Of a stretch of DNA of 64,000 bases, positions 44,116 through 56,912 are shown piece after piece. Within the stretch, counting starts at the first letter, position 1. Each line of letters opens with the position of its first letter. Position numbers and translations under genes: made by a program. The notes under the pieces are model-generated. The model saw nothing but the letters and a program-made list of their open reading frames with translations, was not told the origin of the DNA and searched no databases. Origin of the DNA: Corbicula japonica (taxonomy: Eukaryota > Mollusca > Bivalvia > Venerida > Cyrenidae); assembly GCA_038501625.1 (NCBI GenBank), contig JAZAYU010000359.1:124001-188000 (forward strand), given 5' to 3'.

Positions 44116-46670
44116 ATTTGTATTGACAGCAATTTTAGTACCAGTATCAAAGCTGTAGCTTGAATCTCACTACAGTGAAAGCTCCCATAAAGATCACACT
44201 GAAATTGAGAACAGAAATGTAGACCACCTAATATTTTTACCTAATAATGCTAAGCCCATCAACACTTTTATCTCTGATTTCATTGTTTATTAGTAGAAAC
44301 GTCTTAACTGTTGGAACTGGTCATGGTAGAGTTATGGGACATGCATGTGTTTAAACAATTGTTGGCATGTAAGTGGCCAATTTAAAACAAAAACTAGGTT
44401 AAATTTTTCTTGTAAGAATGCGAGACAACATTTTTCTTGACAGATAGGTTATAATTATGTTATGTGTTTTTCATTGTAAATAACATATGAGAAAAGTTAA
44501 CTACTTATAACTTCATTATTCATGGCTATTTCGAGTGAATTTTTAATTGGTTCAATATCCGTTTTGATTATGATTGTAGCGATTTTTGCTCGCTTTATGT
44601 AATAAGGTGGCACCGTTTTACATTGAAAAATATTAAACATAGGCCTAAAATGTATAAGTAAAATGTATAAAAATTTCTTTGTGAAAACGTTTCCGTAAAA
44701 TATCAAACGTTGTTTGAAATAAAAATTCGCTGCATTTTTATGAGGTTGATGATTTAAGTTGGATTAAATCTTTTTACCTACTAATAAATTAATAATACAT
44801 TTCAACGCTTATATCTGACAAACAATCAGATCCCATACATTTGAATAAAAGCGAGTAAAAATATAAAACCTCACGGTTCAGTTGTGCTGCTTAAATAAAC
44901 TAAACTTATAACATTCATTTAAATAGACATTGAAATATACATATCGAATGCATATATTTGAATTAATTGGTCCAGAAGCAACGTCATCTTGGGAAGATAC
45001 AATTCTATATCGGCCATGCATTGACATGTTATCTTTCACGCATGCGCACTCAATGTTGCAGGCGGAGTTTCACTTATCGCTTGATAAGGGATCGCTGGGA
45101 AGGTGACCTTTACCTTTCTTTGAATTAAAATATCCTTATTATGAAAAATAAAGCTTTAAAAATGATGCGTTTGTAAATTATTTTAAAGATGTAAATAAGT
45201 TTAATTTAGTAGATACCCCGTTAACGAATTAAAAATGCTTTCATGGAGAATATAACCCAACATTAAAACATTATTCAGGGCTAAAATATATCTTATATTT
45301 TACTTATGCTAATAAAACTTAAAAATGGCGGTCTCAAACAATTCAGAGATTTTTTGCACAAATGTAGCATATACGTGTAAACTTATAAACGTGTTTCGTA
45401 AGAGTAACTTTCTAAATAAGTTACATTGAAAACGACTTTTAATGAACATAGGCCTATATGTGTAATGAACATGCGAGCTGTTCTAAATTACCATGGCGCA
45501 ATGAAGAACAAAATTATTTTTAATAAGACAGCTTATCATTCATTTTAACGCTATTTTAAAGGTTAAAAAAATTCAATGGAAATCCAGTATTTTTTCAAAT
45601 TTTGGGGAAATTTATTTCTATAATTCAGGCGCGTAGGAGCAGGTGCCGCAGGAGCCGCGGTCGGATGTACCAGCTTATCTGGATCTACATGTACACTGTT
45701 GGCACATGCGATAAAACCCGTATATATGTAGTAAAGGGTTAATGTATTCAAATTATATTTTCTTGTTTTGGGGTCAATTTTTTAATATATTGAAAAAATA
45801 AACTTTTAAAAATTAACAATTTTAATGTCTTCCTAAATATTTGAAACATGTTTTGTATATGTCTGCAGATCTAAACAAAATGATAAAATGAATAAAGAAG
45901 CTAAAGAAGCTTGATTTTTTAAAATGTATTTATTATATTTGTGATTACATTCATTTTCACCATTAGGCCAAATGCAAATCTGAGAAATGTCTCGGATTTT
46001 ACGGAAAATTTAACACGGAGCAGGTGGTCTTTGTTTAAAGGTAGTCTTGAACAAAGGCTATACTGTAAATGGAAAAACGAGGGAATGCGAACTTATTATA
46101 TTCCATTTATATGCAATACATGTCTTATTTCCCCCCGCCGCATAGCAGTAGATGAATAAGAATGGTCATAGTGCGTCCGTCCGTCCGTGCTTGTGTGTGT
46201 GCGTTCGGATTTGTGTCCACGCCATATATTTTAAACCCCTGGAAGTAATTTCATGAAACGTCGGAAAATGTTCACCCCATCAATACGATATGCAGAACGT
46301 ATGTTCAAAGAATCTACTTATCTTTCATGATTACTGTAGTCTCTGTGATGATTCACTGCTGTTATCATCGTTTTCACAATTTATCTCACATCTTATCTCC
46401 TTTAATTTGAACATCTTTGATTGATATGATCTGGCAACTAAAAGAACGCTTCCAAAAATAAAGAAAAATCCGATTTTTGAGATTTTTTAAATAAAATGAC
46501 CTCACGTGACATTATAGTGATGAAAATATACACATTATATCAATTGTATAGAAACAAAATTTAAGTTTTGTAGTTATTTTCACAAAATTTTAAAAGCATT
46601 AAATAAATATAAAATACTCGTTTTTAATGATATGTCAGTTTAAAGATCACGTTCTAACATCATATCCATC
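44116..46670. other. AT-rich stretch, no gene recognised
   Basis: Includes GTCCGTCCGTCCGTG at 46173-46187, a short simple repeat. No conserved coding frame was seen. Confidence 0.4.
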
Positions 46671-46674
46671 GAGC

Positions 46675-46832
46675 CTTAAACTTCACGCTGCCAGACTGTA
46701 AGGCTGCTAACTTAACGTCGTCATGTTGACAGGCTGCTAACTTCACACTGCCAGGGTGTTTTGCTGCTAACTTCAAATTGTCAGGTTGATGGGCCGCCAA
46801 CTTCACGCTGCCAGGCTGCCAACTTCACGAAC
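46675..46832. repeat. Minisatellite GCCAGGCTGCTAACTTCACGCT
   Basis: About six diverged units combine AACTTCACGCTGCCAG with GGCTGCTAACTTCAC. It resembles the right half of the 29535-29882 array. Confidence 0.75.
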
Positions 46833-47154
46833 ATCCGTCCGTCGATGTACGCGACAATGAATTAAAAAACAATAGATGAAAAGAAAGATTGGATAACATA
46901 GATCTTTTTGAAAAAGAACGAAAGTTTAAATATACATAAAATGCTTCAGCAGATCCTTTGAGTTATTTACCATGATGGCGATAAGTTCACAAGTTGCGTT
47001 TGTTTGAGCGGTCTATTTGGAAGCCATATGTATCTGAACCTTGAATAAAATAAAATAACAATATCTCATATTGGACAAGCTGGAATTGTATACTTGATTT
47101 GATCTATTTTTAACTTGATTAGATGGCGATCAGCATGTGGAATGCGGTCTGTGT

Positions 47155-47270
47155 CAACGATTGGAGACCAGTCTACAAACTCTACTTTCTGATTGGTCTG
47201 TTGAGGATTCTGGATCAGTTTTAACCAATCAGCTGCTTGGGATTGGAGACTGGTTTCTAGTCTCCTGTGA
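47155..47270. repeat. Family C foldback repeat, copy 2
   Basis: GATTGGAGACCAGTCTACAA, TTTCTGATTGGTCTG and, inverted, AACCAATCAGCTGC and GGATTGGAGACTGGTTTC are related to 6099-6196. Confidence 0.5.
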
Positions 47271-47802
47271 TCTGTTCGGCATATTAAAGTTTGCAGGAAT
47301 ATGTTAACGTTAGGAGAGTAGCGAATGTTGCTGTATCTTATTGTTGAATATTATGCAATAATTTTATTTTCAAACTAAAATAAAAAAACGAACATTCATA
47401 CAGTGATAAATGTCGCCTCAAAGATGGACAAAAATAAGAAAAAATAAAATGACACGCATTTAGGAAAGACAAGGTATTATTTGATATATCTGATTTTTGT
47501 GAAGTTCGTTTCGTTAGGAGTTGAATGTGAAAACTGGTTGGAAACCTTCGGCGACTAATAAATTGGGGGCTTGGGAATCTTAGAGCTCGCAATAGAGACA
47601 GTGCTTGAGTTCATATTATAATACGTTAATAAATTGTTATGTAAACAAACTAAAAAAATTATCCGTCGTAAACGAGACAGATTTTGCGACAGCATGTCAT
47701 AGATTAACAATGACGTGATGTCGAAATTTGACGTCCTTTGAGAAAGAAATATTAAACATTCATTTCGCCGTGGCACCAACGTTTACGACTTGAACTTTTG
47801 AC

Positions 47803-48186
47803 CATACTAAACTTGTGTACATATCTTAGTACAACAATATCGCTTATCTATAAGATGATTACAAAGGCGCCAAGAGAATATTCTGTCAATGGACCAGGCA
47901 TACTAAACGTGTGTACATATCTTAGTACAACACTAACGCATATCTTTAAGATGATTAAAACGGCGCCAAGAGAATATTCTGTCAATGGACCAGGCATACT
48001 AAACTTGTGCACATATCTTAGTACAACACTAAAGCATATCTTTAAGATGATTAAAACGGCGCCAAGAGAATATTCTGTCAATGGACCAGGCATACTAAAC
48101 TTGTGTACATATCTTAGTACAACACTAACGTATATCTTTAAGATGATTACAAAGGCGCCAAGAGAATATTCTGTCAATGGGCTGGG
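47803..48186. repeat. Four-copy 96-bp tandem repeat, open on both strands
   Basis: CATACTAAAC begins units at 47803, 47899, 47995 and 48091, exactly 96 bp apart. Units are about 95% alike. Since 96 is a multiple of three, the + strand stays open for 142 codons (unit LSTTLTHIFKMIKTAPREYS) and the minus strand for 109. No splice context, signal or known domain supports translation, so I call it a minisatellite. Confidence 0.9.
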
Positions 48187-48189
48187 CAG

Positions 48190-51100
48190 GTACGTGGAGT
48201 GGAGCTGGTGGTTTTTATGTTTATGAATTCTCGAATTCAGTGCTGTGTTATTTTCTCAAAAAAGTATGCATTTTTAATTTGAATTCCCCGCAGTAGTAAA
48301 CTAGACACACATTCTCCAAGCTGGTAATTAGCTTGTTTTCGACATACATTAAATGAATCAAACAATTCATAAAACATACAAGTTGAATAATATCTAGGCG
48401 TTACTGTCTGAAATCCTTTAATACGAATACATAATTATACTAATCCGGCTTCAAAAATCACATTCATTTCTAGGGCTGCGGACAGCGACGTCATTAAGCG
48501 ACATACCAGCATGATTTGAACCACCAATATTCATAAAAACGTCCTTAAGACTAACATTAATATTATTTCTATTTTATTTTATGAATTGTTGTAGTATATA
48601 TAATTTGATGTCTATGGGTCGCATGTACGTAACCAATGACTGTTTTTAATGGGTTTACGACGTGCGTTCCGTAGATCCTCTTGAGAAATTCATTCTCCAC
48701 CAGTATAACGCTTCACTCTACACGGCGGAAGTGACGAAATCTTAAAATTAAGACCACAAGCTATCCTCCGTACTCTCCTTATTTTTCACCATTCCGGAAC
48801 GATGTCCACTTGTGGCGTAAAAATAACGCTTAATATTTGTCTCGTTGTTATGGTATTTTGAAATAAGTTAAATTAGTCATTTTCAATCAAACCAGTTGGT
48901 GTTATTACTTATTACTGTTTCGTTACAAGTGAAAGGTGCGGCCCACATATTTCCGGGATCGAACAAACCAAAGACATCAGCCATCAACGATATCAAATAT
49001 GTAAATATGAAATGAAAGCTTTCAGGCTCGTCTGCTAAGACATTCAAACAATGACGACATATGAATCCGGGTCATGAGCGCCAGGTAGCCAATAGTGATT
49101 CGGCTGTGTGATTGTCATTTTTAGATTCTTTCATTTTCGCCGAAAACTTGTAACGTCACTACAATTATGTATGTGGTATACGACCATTAAAATCTGCAAC
49201 AACCGATTTTCGTTTTTAGAAAGTAATTCAAACCCCAAATCTAATATCTATAGTTTTATTCGAACACAGCGGAGTTTTGTTTCTGCTATTTGAAACGTCA
49301 ACTTCATGATCATTTCATACAAACTTACGTTCTATGAACTCGTTTTGATGGCTGATTGTCTTGTTTGCCTACATTTTCAATATATTATAAAATAGTTTCT
49401 ATGTTGACGCCATAACTAGATCGTTAGTCGAATTTTTTTTCATTGCACACTAAAGCAAAACTCGATTGATGAAAATGTTGCCGATTCCATTCTCTATCTG
49501 CCAAAGTTCTATATGTACGACTGATGTCTAGATTTTCTAGACTTACAATGTAACTGTTGTTTAACAGACAGTCGCTGACGACTAAGAAACATAACTTGAT
49601 ACAACTCTTTCCTATACACCGTTGTATATACAAACTACATTTGTGTCCCTTGTCTTGTCATGAGTTAATACTAACCATAAATTGACACAACCATTACCAA
49701 GCTATATTGCAATGCATGTATATAACATATTTTAACGCTTCTTTCTGCGATATAAACTTGATTTACATTTCGCTCAGCCTATGATGTTAAGTAGTCTAGT
49801 TGTGATTTCCAGGAAAACTAAAACCCCCCAAATAATTATGTCTTTCTTTAAACCAAGGCATTTCTTTATATACATGTAACAAGAGCCAGTCGTAAATGAT
49901 ATGCAATTTTACAACGTAGAAGAGTTGAGAAAGAACGGATCTGAGATATTAAAGCACACTTAAAAGTTGCTCGATTGCTTTTAACATTAAATAATTGTTT
50001 TCGGTGGTTTTAAGTTCCCCTTTTATCTAGTTTGTTAAGGGAATTAAATGGAACACATTTAGCCCTACACTCAGCCAATTTACATATAACGTGAAATTAC
50101 GCTGCCTGTTAACTTGATTGAGCAGGACATTAAAAATTTAAAGTACACAATAATAAAATCAATACTGAAAGAAATTAAGCGGAACAATGAATTTTGCAGT
50201 ATCAATTTATTGATGGTTACTGTAATTTAAACATCGACTTTTTCAAGAAGAGTATTACGTAAATTTCAAAATGATTAACTGTACGGTTTATTTGCTTTTC
50301 TGCATCTCTTCATATCAAATATTCCGATAAATATCGTTAGAGAAAGAGATACTACGCATATCTGGTTTAAGATTGATGAGCTGTTCTATCTGAGTACATG
50401 TGTCCTGTCTGATTCGTGAATTTTGAAACGCACAGGTACACCGTTTGTATCAATTTGTCATAGTTAGGTGAATACAAACACGGAGGGCACGTTTCCAACT
50501 TCAGTTTTAAAAGATTTCGTTGCTCAACAAATATTCACCAAATAATAGAGCAAATTACTTGTACAATTGTACGATAACTGTGTTAATGTTTTATCAAGAC
50601 TTTTATTGATCGAATCGATTAATTTGAAGATATTCGAGTAGTACAAGTCGTTCATCATACTTATGAGTCAATCCCTATTTAGAATATCTGCAAACTGGGA
50701 TATAAAGTTAGGTAAGCGGACGAAATTTCATAAAGTCTTCCTTGTTTATTTATAGCAATACGAATCAATGGCTTTTGTAGAGACAGTCAGTGGTGTGTTA
50801 CAGGCTATTGAATTTCAAGGTAAAATTGCAGAGGATGTGAAGCGAACAAATAACAGCTGTCTAATCTAAATCATCAACAAGCTGTTTTGACACAGTAAAG
50901 CAGATTCAAAAAGGCGTTATCATTATAAAAACAGACGATGTATAAGCGGATACATTTCACAATTATATTCGTTGCAGTAGATGTTTTATCATATTATTTG
51001 AACAAACGTAGTCTTTTACAAATTTATTACTTCTAGGCCGTTTGTGCTGTTTCTTTGAATACAATGTTTACCAAATTTTTTTCTGAACACAACGTGTACC

Positions 51101-51370
51101 AAAGATAAGATGTTGCACAAAAGATAACAAACTCTTATGAACATAACGCCTCACTCAGATACTTGTTCGTTTGGTAAATCTCCTTTATGAAATGGCTTTC
51201 ATAAGGATAACAATCAATCAGATCTGGACCCAATATCACGAACGATGCTAAGTTGTGGTTTGAACTCAACCATAAGACTCAATAGAACAGAGATACACAG
51301 CTAACTTAAGGGCTTACCACGCTCCTCCCAATCACGTTCATCGATAAAAAAATATCAAAATCTCAATCAT
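48190..51370. other. Long AT-rich stretch, no gene recognised
   Basis: No conserved frame, foldback or array was noticed over about 3.2 kb. Confidence 0.4.
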
Positions 51371-51950
51371 GGCAAAATGCCGTTCAATGAAACTTTGCAC
51401 AAATGTATCTTACTAATGTATCTTTATTTTGCATAGAGTAAGAGTCGTTAGAAAAGTAAAGAAAAAAAGATAGACCTAAACATTCCTTAAAATTCTATTT
51501 ACATCAATTCACAAAAACTAAGCGATACAAACCATTGTTTTAAAATCCCACGTGAGTGTAATGGTACGAACAAGAAAATGTTGAGTACTTTGTAAAGAAC
51601 TTTCAACTACTTAAAGAGAAATCAATGATTTGTCATCCGTTTACGCGACCAGGAAGCGACCAGGAAATTGAAGGTCAAACACACTTTTACTAATATCTCG
51701 TAAAATTTACATATGTTAGTCACGAGGGAAACGAGACAATGTTGCCAGTTATATTTCTCATGTGGGTTTTTAAGATGATGTTTTGTGTTTATTAGTTTTT
51801 GTCAATTTATGTAAATATAATTTTAGCGAATTTTTAGATCTCGCTATTTTTTACCGTTCTAACATGTCTTACCATATGCAAAATAAAGATACATTAGTAG
51901 AGCTAACATTAATTACATTTTGTGCAAAGTTTCATTGAACGGCATTTTAA
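51371..51950. mobile_element. Inverted-repeat element with arms of about 90 bp
   Basis: The left arm AATGCCGTTCAATGAAACTT, GCACAAATGTATCTT and CTAATGTATCTTTATTTTGC is the near reverse complement of the right arm (51860-51950), which contains GCAAAATAAAGATACATTAG and AAGTTTCATTGAACGGCATT. No transposase was seen in the 390-bp middle. Confidence 0.75.
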
Positions 51951-52056
51951 ATAACTAAAAAGCAAATACTTCTGAAAACATATCGTCTTCGTTATCCTCA
52001 TTTGCTTCCACAACAGAATTTACAAACAGTGTTGAAATCTATATTTTAATTTTAAT

Positions 52057-52135
52057 AGGTGAAATATGCATATATCTGAAATGGCCACACCCAGAAGACA
52101 CAGATTCCCAACACCGTTAACAAGTAGAGAGGAAA
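52057..52135 (-). mobile_element. Family A terminal fragment (minus)
   Basis: AGGTGAAATATGCATAT, GGCCACACCCAGAAGACACA and AGTAGAGAGGAAAG match the final approximately 80 bp of the tail in reverse orientation. Confidence 0.75.
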
Positions 52136-52251
52136 GAAATATGCCTTTTTTATCATTTCGTTCTTATAAATTTCAAGTTCAAGAGGAAATGATACCCAAA
52201 GGACAAAAAAGTTATTATACAGCGCGCAGCTTGCTTTTATGTAATATATTT

Positions 52252-52255
<4 letters not shown>

Positions 52256-52296
<41 letters not shown>

Positions 52297-52309
52297 GTCA
52301 TCGTCGTCG

Positions 52310-52388
<79 letters not shown>

Positions 52389-52563
52389 TTTCACCACTAC
52401 CAGTATCATAATCATCATTATGATCATAATCATCATCACATCATTATCCTCATAATTATTACCACTACCAGCATCATAATCATCATCATCATCACCACCA
52501 TCATTATCATAATAATTATCACCACTATCAGTATCAAAACTATCATCATTATCATAAGCATCA
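52256..52563. repeat. (TCA)n/(ATC)n microsatellite with degenerate extension
   Basis: Nearly pure ATC triplets run from 52256 to 52390 and then degenerate toward 52563. Poly-Ile and poly-Met frames on the two strands are artefacts. Confidence 0.95.
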
Positions 52564-52699
52564 TCAACAGCGGTTGCCCGTTTTAAAAATTAAGGTGATC
52601 GTGTACTTGCATATTACATGTGTATTATACACCATAGTCCTGTTTTAATCTACACACTGCTTTAATATTTAAAAGAGCAAAGACAACTCGTATGGCGAT

Positions 52700-53060
52700 C
52701 CCAGACAATAATGACAAGACCTAACGGAATCTTAACAAGTAATTGGGTTGGATAAATCATCCATGGTAATCCTAGACAAGTGTGCAAGACGACACAGGAT
52801 TTTACCAGTGAAAATGCCGGCTATAGGTTTCATAATTATGTGGTCTTTCTTGACAAGAATGACAAGACGTCAGTGTATCTTTACCAGTAATACATGCAGG
52901 CTATTGGGTTTCGTCTATGGTCTTTTTTTTTACAAGAAAGGAAGGACGTCACTTTTGTATCTTTACCAGTGATACATGTTGGCTATTTGATTTCATTTAT
53001 AATCTTTCTAGAAAATTATGGCAAGATGTCACTCTATCTTTACCAGCGATACATGTTGGC
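52700..53060. repeat. Tandem repeat of about 80 bp
   Basis: Units contain TCTTTACCAGTGATACATG, then TTGGCTATT, then GTCTTTCTTGACAAGAA, then CAAGACGTCA. The TTTTACCAG/TTTACCAG starts are near 52802, 52880, 52964 and 53039. A further unit, GACACAGGATTTTTACCAGT, occurs alone at 59898-59958. Confidence 0.75.
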
Positions 53061-53312
53061 ATTACTTTTACATATATACACTTAACAAATTTTCTAACTG
53101 CACCGATCATAAAATTGCAATTTCTCCGCATAGACTTGAAGAATTGAAGGGCAGTCTTCAAATTTGGAATATAATAAGATGCATCAATTTACTTCTTTTT
53201 ATGAAATTGCCATTCAAATCTTCTTGTGAGTTCATCAACCAAGGACGTTCAATCCAGGTGATGGTAAAAACCAAAGTCGCAAAATCGACCATAGCTTTGT
53301 AAAGAGGATATA

Positions 53313-54320
53313 CGAGGGCTGTCCGGAAAGTTCATATACTACTTTATTTTTTACACTAAAGCAATACATACATAAAACAAATTTGGCCAGCAGATACATA
53401 CATATCTAACAAACAAATTTACAAAAAACTGTCAGGCTGTGATAAACATTAACATAATAACAGTCCTTACATCCAACATATATACATAATCACGGAGCAC
53501 TTTGAAACGTCATCAACGTCAAATGAACGTCACGTAATAATTCCTTCTCAAAATATCGCCCACACGATTTTACGCATTTCTGATGCCGGTTGACCCATTG
53601 CTGGTATACCCCTTTGTACCATTCTCGATCAAAACCAGATATCGCTGATCTAACACCAACGCAAAGTTCTTCCAAATCTCCAAATCTTTTCCTGCGCAAT
53701 TCCGACTGTTCTAACGCGTTCTACGTAATTCGGCTCTTCTACTTTCGGTCGTCTGCTTCGTTTCTTATATAACACATTTTCATCCCCGCTTCTAAATCTG
53801 CTTTGCCACTTTAACACAAGTTGCCTTGAACATTTACCGGTCGTGTCTGCTTTTGAAATAAACTTCCACGTCTCAGTTGGTGTCATATTTGCATGAACAC
53901 AAAACTTGATAACACTCCGTTGCTCCGTCCGTGAAATTGATGTCATTTTTTCGAAACACCCCCAATGCGCCTAACGGTCGTTTACAACTTGTTTATTAAC
54001 GTATGACGTCATAATTTTCACCAAATGTCATGCAATGATATCAAATAACTTCGCGTAAGTAAAAACGCGTTAGGCATAAAACTTTATTTTTTATTAACTT
54101 TTATTTTGAGTAGCTACTGTCATGGACTCAAAGTGCTCCGTGAACCGTCGGTCATGTTACCATGGCGATGGGCGTTTTGCGAATATTATTGTTATCATGT
54201 CTATTAATTTAGAAATATGTAGCCAATACATACTTGAGCAAAATACCAAAAACAGCTTATTAATATGACTGCTTATAATTATTCTGTAGCCTTGTCTACG
54301 AACTTTCCGGACAGCCCTCG
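53313..54320 (-). mobile_element. Internally deleted mariner-type transposon
   Basis: The termini CGAGGGCTGTCCGGAAAGTT are perfect inverted repeats over 21 bp (53313-53333 and 54300-54320), flanked by TA (53311-53312 and 54321-54322). The minus strand keeps an N-terminal helix-turn-helix part (53946-53650; RTEQRSVIKFCVHANMTPTE, then VLKWQSRFRSG) of the Mos1-like HTH type. It also keeps a C-terminal tail in another frame (53699-53490; WYKGVYQQWVNRHQKCVKSC, then GRYFEKE). Mariner transposases are about 345 residues. The central DDD/E catalytic part is deleted, so the copy cannot encode active enzyme. Confidence 0.85.
53490..53946 (-). pseudogene. Mariner transposase remnant (HTH and C-terminal tail only)
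   Basis: Two overlapping frames fuse an HTH region to the terminal RHQKCVKSCGRYFEKE motif. The junction near 53700 marks the lost catalytic domain and a frameshift. In the complete family this enzyme binds the terminal repeats and cuts at TA. Here only DNA-binding sequence could be made, if anything. Confidence 0.8.
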
Positions 54321-54424
54321 TACATGTGTACATAAACCGGTCAAAACTGCTAAAAGAAGTTCTGTGTAACAGCTTAGCAATCGCATTATTATAGAATTGC
54401 ATTGAAGTGTCAACACTTACTTAA

Positions 54425-54948
54425 AGGGAGATGTGCAGAGTCGAGCAGGTGTACTCGGTAAAATCGTAAACAGATCGATTAATGTAACACTTACTTGTAC
54501 TTTTCACTAAACTCTACATTTCAAACCCTCCAGAAGGAAGTTTTCAGTTAATTTTCCGCTAAAGAAATCCCTATACAAAACTATATTCTATATTAAGCGA
54601 TTATTCTATACTTAGATCATCGCTGAGCTTACTATTCGTGGTGGCCCTTGCATTTTGAAACAAATGGCGACATCGATAGTCGGCAAGGTACACCGAATGC
54701 GTATTTTGGTTGAAGTGATCACGTGACGATCCCAAAATCCACCGCGGCTTCATGCGGGAAATACAAAAATAGCTAACCTATGCGCGTCGAATAGGATAGG
54801 AAACACCACTGATATATCTTTTTTTATAAAATATTGGTTTGAAATATTTCGGGTGTAAATCAATATTTGAGCTTCAAATAATGATATTCAACTGATTAAT
54901 AACCCTTTTCGCAAATCTGTTCCATTAATCAATTCTGCACATCTCCCT
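54425..54948. mobile_element. TTAA-flanked MITE (piggyBac-like target site)
   Basis: The left end AGGGAGATGTGCAGA and the right end TCTGCACATCTCCCT are inverted repeats. TTAA flanks both sides (54421-54424 and 54949-54952). ATTAAT-type sequence is also shared further inside (GATCGATTAATG, CCATTAATCAATT). No coding region is present. Confidence 0.75.
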
Positions 54949-55228
54949 TTAAAATCCAAAGTTAAAAAAGAAAACATATTTTTTTATTAACGGAGAATAC
55001 ACCAACTAACTAAGATTTTGTGGAATTGAATGATCATTTCAAAGAAGTGAAATGATTTGACTTATTATGTTTTAAGTTTGAAGAGTATACACAGAATCAA
55101 CATGATCAACATGATCAAAGGTGAGGAATTGAAAAGAAAAAGATCGGAATCGACTAAGAAAAAGAAAACGAGAACGAAAACGAGAACTTAAGAACGGAGT
55201 AGAGTTCATTTTTCGAAATTGCCTTATA

Positions 55229-55231
55229 GAC

Positions 55232-55288
<57 letters not shown>
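55229..55288. repeat. (ATA)n microsatellite
   Basis: About 19 AAT/ATA triplets. The poly-Tyr frame on the minus strand is an artefact. Confidence 0.95.
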
Positions 55289-55302
55289 TACTAGTATTGC
55301 TT

Positions 55303-55755
55303 GAGCAAACCCGTCAACCGACAGAGCCAGGAGCGGACGGCACATCCAGGCGCAGATACGGTAAGTTTTTTCATACTTGACAGTGGTGTAGGAAATTATC
55401 GTTTTCGCTAGTTTTGGTTTACTCTTGGATAGAAAGAAGGGAGGATATACATTTTATCGCGATTAAAATACGGAAGTTTGTGATGAAATCTTGAAGATCT
55501 GCGTTCTATAGAAAAATGCTTTATAGATCTGAAAATCTGCATAAGTCTGTTAGAACAATTGGAAAATTAAATCATTCCCGTGGCAATTTGTAAAATATTA
55601 GCACAAACAGACTTTTCACAAATTCGCGAAGGCTTAGTGAATAGAGCTGGGGTACAGATATTGGCAGGTCCATGGAGCAAAAAGGGAATTTATTGACGGG
55701 GACAAGGAGCAGATATAATCGAGTAGGAAAAATCGTTTGATGTATTGTTTTGACA
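55303..55755 (+). repeat. Repeat F, copy 1, with a GTAAGT donor-like site
   Basis: AACCCGTCAACCGACAGAGC, AGGAGCGGACGGCACATCCA and GGCGCAGATACGGTAAG match the reverse complement of 57470-57915. Homology resumes through TCAAAATTAGCGAAAATGAT-type sequence, ATCGCGATTAAAATAC and GGAGCAGATATAATCGAGTA. The first about 55 bp before GTAAGT look exon-like, being GC-rich and well conserved between copies. Confidence 0.75.
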
Positions 55756-55759
55756 CTTT

Positions 55760-56745
55760 TATTCGTCCTCAAAAATGAAAGTTTGTTGACATACAGTGAT
55801 AGTATTGTCCATCCGTATGTCTGTTCATGTCATAAATTATACAGAAATCATTTCTAAAGAAGTTTTGTAAGCTTGTGATGAATGAACTCTCATTAGTTAA
55901 CGGAATTATCGCTGGTTTATCATTTTAAGCCTTAGTATATATTTGTTACCGGATGATTTTAATATACTTACTTTTGTCAGCTTTTTGTCGTAAATGCCCA
56001 CTTTTGGCGATAAACGGCTTCAAAAAAATGAGAGCATTTTGAAATTGTGGATTTTATTAAGCATTAAATTATTTATCGGCCTGTGTCTTTAAAACATGGT
56101 TAGCCATCATTTCGTCATTGGGATGAATGAAATAAAAACACGTTTGGTATTATCAGCTTCAGTCGAAACATAAAAATAAGCTGTGGGCTATATCTGTACA
56201 CTATATCACTTCCCTGGTATGAAAAAACTTTCTTCGATGATTTTATAGAAAGATTTAACAGTTATTTATCGAACTTCTTCTTATTTTCCCTATATGATAT
56301 AATTTACTTAAACACAATTTGCGAAAAGCGACCATGCCTAGTGCACCATGTCTAGCACAATTATGTACGGAGTGTAAATGAAGAATTGCGAGTGTACTGT
56401 GTAAAGTAGGTAACGAATTCAATTTTCTGCCAAAATAAACTTAAACTGTAGTGCCTGAGCATACACATACACTGATTAAGGACTTTCGTTTAGCGTCGAG
56501 AGCAGGGAGCGTGAAGCTGGGCACAAGTTGTATTGCAAGACCAAGCGTAAAGTAAATTATTTTAGTATTTTCAAAGAATAAAAGTGTTAAATTGAACCAA
56601 ACACAGTATACTTAACATAAATAGTAATGTTAGAAAGCCGTTTCCTTCCGTCTTTACCACTTTTGATACGTGATCATAACTTAAACGAAAAAATGTAAAA
56701 CTCATAGACCTTAGTTCATTCCAAAATTTCTAGAACTTTACTGTA
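55760..56745. other. AT-rich stretch, no gene recognised
   Basis: Nothing supportable was seen here. Confidence 0.4.
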
Positions 56746-56749
56746 GAAC

Positions 56750-56830
56750 TCCAAAGCAGTAATCCCTCGGGTTCTAATTTTTGTTAATTGTTTTTGGTGT
56801 CTTTTTGCAACTTATCATTGTATTAACCAT

Positions 56831-56912
<82 letters not shown>

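Noticed and set aside
52066..52455. 129-residue ORF rich in Ile
   Set aside because: Translation of a family A fragment running into (ATC)n. The opposite strand gives poly-Met.
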